The translations under genes and the position numbers were made by a program. The notes beneath the pieces are model-generated. The model was not told where the DNA came from, did no database searches, and saw nothing but the letters and a program-made list of their open reading frames with translations. From Kiritimatiellia bacterium (GTDB lineage Bacteria > Verrucomicrobiota > Kiritimatiellia > B70-G9): a stretch of DNA of 7,403 nucleotides. Location of the stretch: positions 1-7,403 of the forward strand of contig DTYT01000249.1 of NCBI GenBank assembly GCA_012961745.1. The letters run 5' to 3'. Below, one piece after another: positions 6,381 to 7,403 of this stretch (position 1 is the first letter of the stretch; every line of letters begins with the position of its first letter).

Positions 6381-7303
6381 GTCTGTTGTGCTCCTTTCCG
6401 GCGGACACTTCCCTTGACGACCGCCAGCGAGAGATCCACCGCCTTGACGCTGCCCGTCAGCAGGCCCAGGGAGATCGCGTCGACGCCTTCCAGGAAATAT
6501 CCTTTCAGGCTCCCGGCGGTAATACCGCCCGAAACTTCCACCAGTATCTCCGGAGGACACAGACGCACACAATCACGAATCTTCTCCGGCGGCATGTTGT
6601 CCAGCATCACCACGTCCGGCCGCGCCTCAAGTGCGTCGAGCAGTTCCTCCCGGCTGTCGATTTCCACCTCGACCCAGGTGCCGGGATATACACGCCGGGC
6701 CTCGCGGACCGCCTCGGCCAGACTCCGGCCGGTCGTCTCCTTCCAGATGATCTTGTGGTTGTCCTTGATCAGTACTCCCTGGTCCAGACGATGCCGGTGA
6801 TTGAAGCCGCCCGCGCATGACACCGCCCACTTTTGAAGCGACCTCATCCCCGGCAGAGTCTTGCGGGTGTCCACGATCAGGGGCCCCTTCTCGGGCGCCT
6901 CCGCGACCAGACTGCGGGTGAGTGTAGCGACTCCCGACAGATGCTGCAGAAAATTGAGCATGGTACGTTCAGCGGCCAGCAGGGCACGGGCCTCGGCGGT
7001 TATCCGCACCACCGCCTCGCCCGCTGCAACCGGCTCCCCATCCTGCACCGCGGGCGTGACCCGGCATTCCGGATCCAGTTTCCGCAGCACCCGTCGGATC
7101 ACAAAGATGCCGCAGATAACCGCAGGCTCTCTGGACTGGATCTCGGCATCCGCCAGCACACCACGCGGCACCATCACCCGGGTGGTCAGATCTCCCATTT
7201 CCCCGAGATCCTCCTGGAGGGCCAGTTCGATCAGCCGGTCCACCAGCGGATCACCTTCCGGCGGGGGAAGTCTTTTCCATGGTAGGCGTCCCCGTTTTTC
7301 CAT
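6377..7303 (-). CDS. nadC: Nicotinate-nucleotide pyrophosphorylase (carboxylating), quinolinate phosphoribosyltransferase
   Basis: NadC converts quinolinate and PRPP to nicotinate mononucleotide, CO2 and pyrophosphate, the third step of de novo NAD synthesis. The 308-residue product has an N-terminal part with LALQEDLGEMGDLTT (27-41) and AERTMLNFLQHLSGVATLT (111-129). Its barrel carries the substrate-binding set DTRKTLPGMRSLQKWA (145-160), GGFNHRHRLDQGVLIKDNH (165-183), VEVEID (211-216), VMLDNM (232-237) and EVSGGI (256-261). The basic residues that bind quinolinate and PRPP (Arg113, Arg147, Lys148, His169, Arg170, Lys180) are present. The ATG at 7303 has GAGGA 7 nt upstream. The first 15 residues or so, Arg/Pro-rich, form a short extension. 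It is the first clear gene of the tight six-gene run. No nadA or nadB is visible, and the operon promoter may lie beyond the window. Confidence 0.95.
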   Translation of the reverse strand: MEKRGRLPWKRLPPPEGDPLVDRLIELALQEDLGEMGDLTTRVMVPRGVLADAEIQSREPAVICGIFVIRRVLRKLDPECRVTPAVQDGEPVAAGEAVVRITAEARALLAAERTMLNFLQHLSGVATLTRSLVAEAPEKGPLIVDTRKTLPGMRSLQKWAVSCAGGFNHRHRLDQGVLIKDNHKIIWKETTGRSLAEAVREARRVYPGTWVEVEIDSREELLDALEARPDVVMLDNMPPEKIRDCVRLCPPEILVEVSGGITAGSLKGYFLEGVDAISLGLLTGSVKAVDLSLAVVKGSVRRKGAQQT

Positions 7304-7345
7304 CGCATAGTCCTCGCCAACGGCCCGCCGCGCTCCCCGGACAGC

Positions 7346-7402
7346 TCACCTCCGCGTCGCTGTCCTGCCGCCCCGCGGCGCTGGCCGGCGTCGGCGCCGG
7401 GA
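7346..7402 (-). CDS. Possible C-terminal end of an upstream gene, Arg-rich tail
   Basis: One minus-strand frame entering from the window edge reads SRRRRRPAPRGGRTATRR and stops at TGA 7346-7348, 43 nt before the nadC ATG. An Arg-rich tail ending there would fit a same-strand upstream gene. However, the DNA is very GC-rich and the other two minus-strand frames are also open through this stretch, so the call rests only on position and composition. No family is recognised. Confidence 0.2.
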   Translation of the reverse strand, partial: SRRRRRPAPRGGRTATRR

Positions 7403-7403
7403 A

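Overview
The window is GC-rich bacterial chromosomal DNA carrying mostly housekeeping genes. The protein genes are all on the minus strand and the single tRNA gene is on the plus strand. The standard genetic code is in use, with TGA as the stop of most genes. The organism cannot be fixed from sequence alone. Compact overlapping genes, a lone trpA whose active-site flank reads ADGKVNQ, a NosD-like beta-helix surface protein and an exported GH57-type protein recall, from memory, uncultured PVC-type or Hydrogenedentota/Sumerlaeota-type bacteria. That placement is a weak inference.

Reading the minus strand from right to left, positions 7303 to 2520 form one very tight run of six genes. They are nadC (quinolinate phosphoribosyltransferase), birA (biotin protein ligase without the HTH domain), coaX (type III pantothenate kinase), trpA (tryptophan synthase alpha), manC (mannose-1-phosphate guanylyltransferase) and ruvX (YqgF-type nuclease). 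Four of the five junctions overlap by 1 or 4 nt and the fifth is a 3-nt gap, so translational coupling in a single transcript is likely. The first three genes serve NAD, biotin and CoA metabolism, a known bacterial grouping. trpA and manC (GDP-mannose supply for glycans) are less expected passengers.

A separate unit follows at 2451 to 1315: an exported right-handed beta-helix protein with its own well-formed sigma70-like promoter just after ruvX. A tRNA-Arg(TCG) gene with a good promoter lies on the plus strand at 1211-1287. Divergent from it is a DUF167/YggU gene that is complete in content but broken by one missing base in a run of eight G. At the left edge is an exported GH57-like protein. 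Its first 214 residues look normal, after which the sequence loses all family resemblance about 147 bases from the window end.

I found no mobile element, CRISPR array, phage gene or obvious new multi-gene system. The best leads are local: a birA stop codon in frame with coaX that looks like a split BirA-CoaX fusion, the homopolymer frameshift in the DUF167 gene, and the sharp breakpoint in the GH57 gene.
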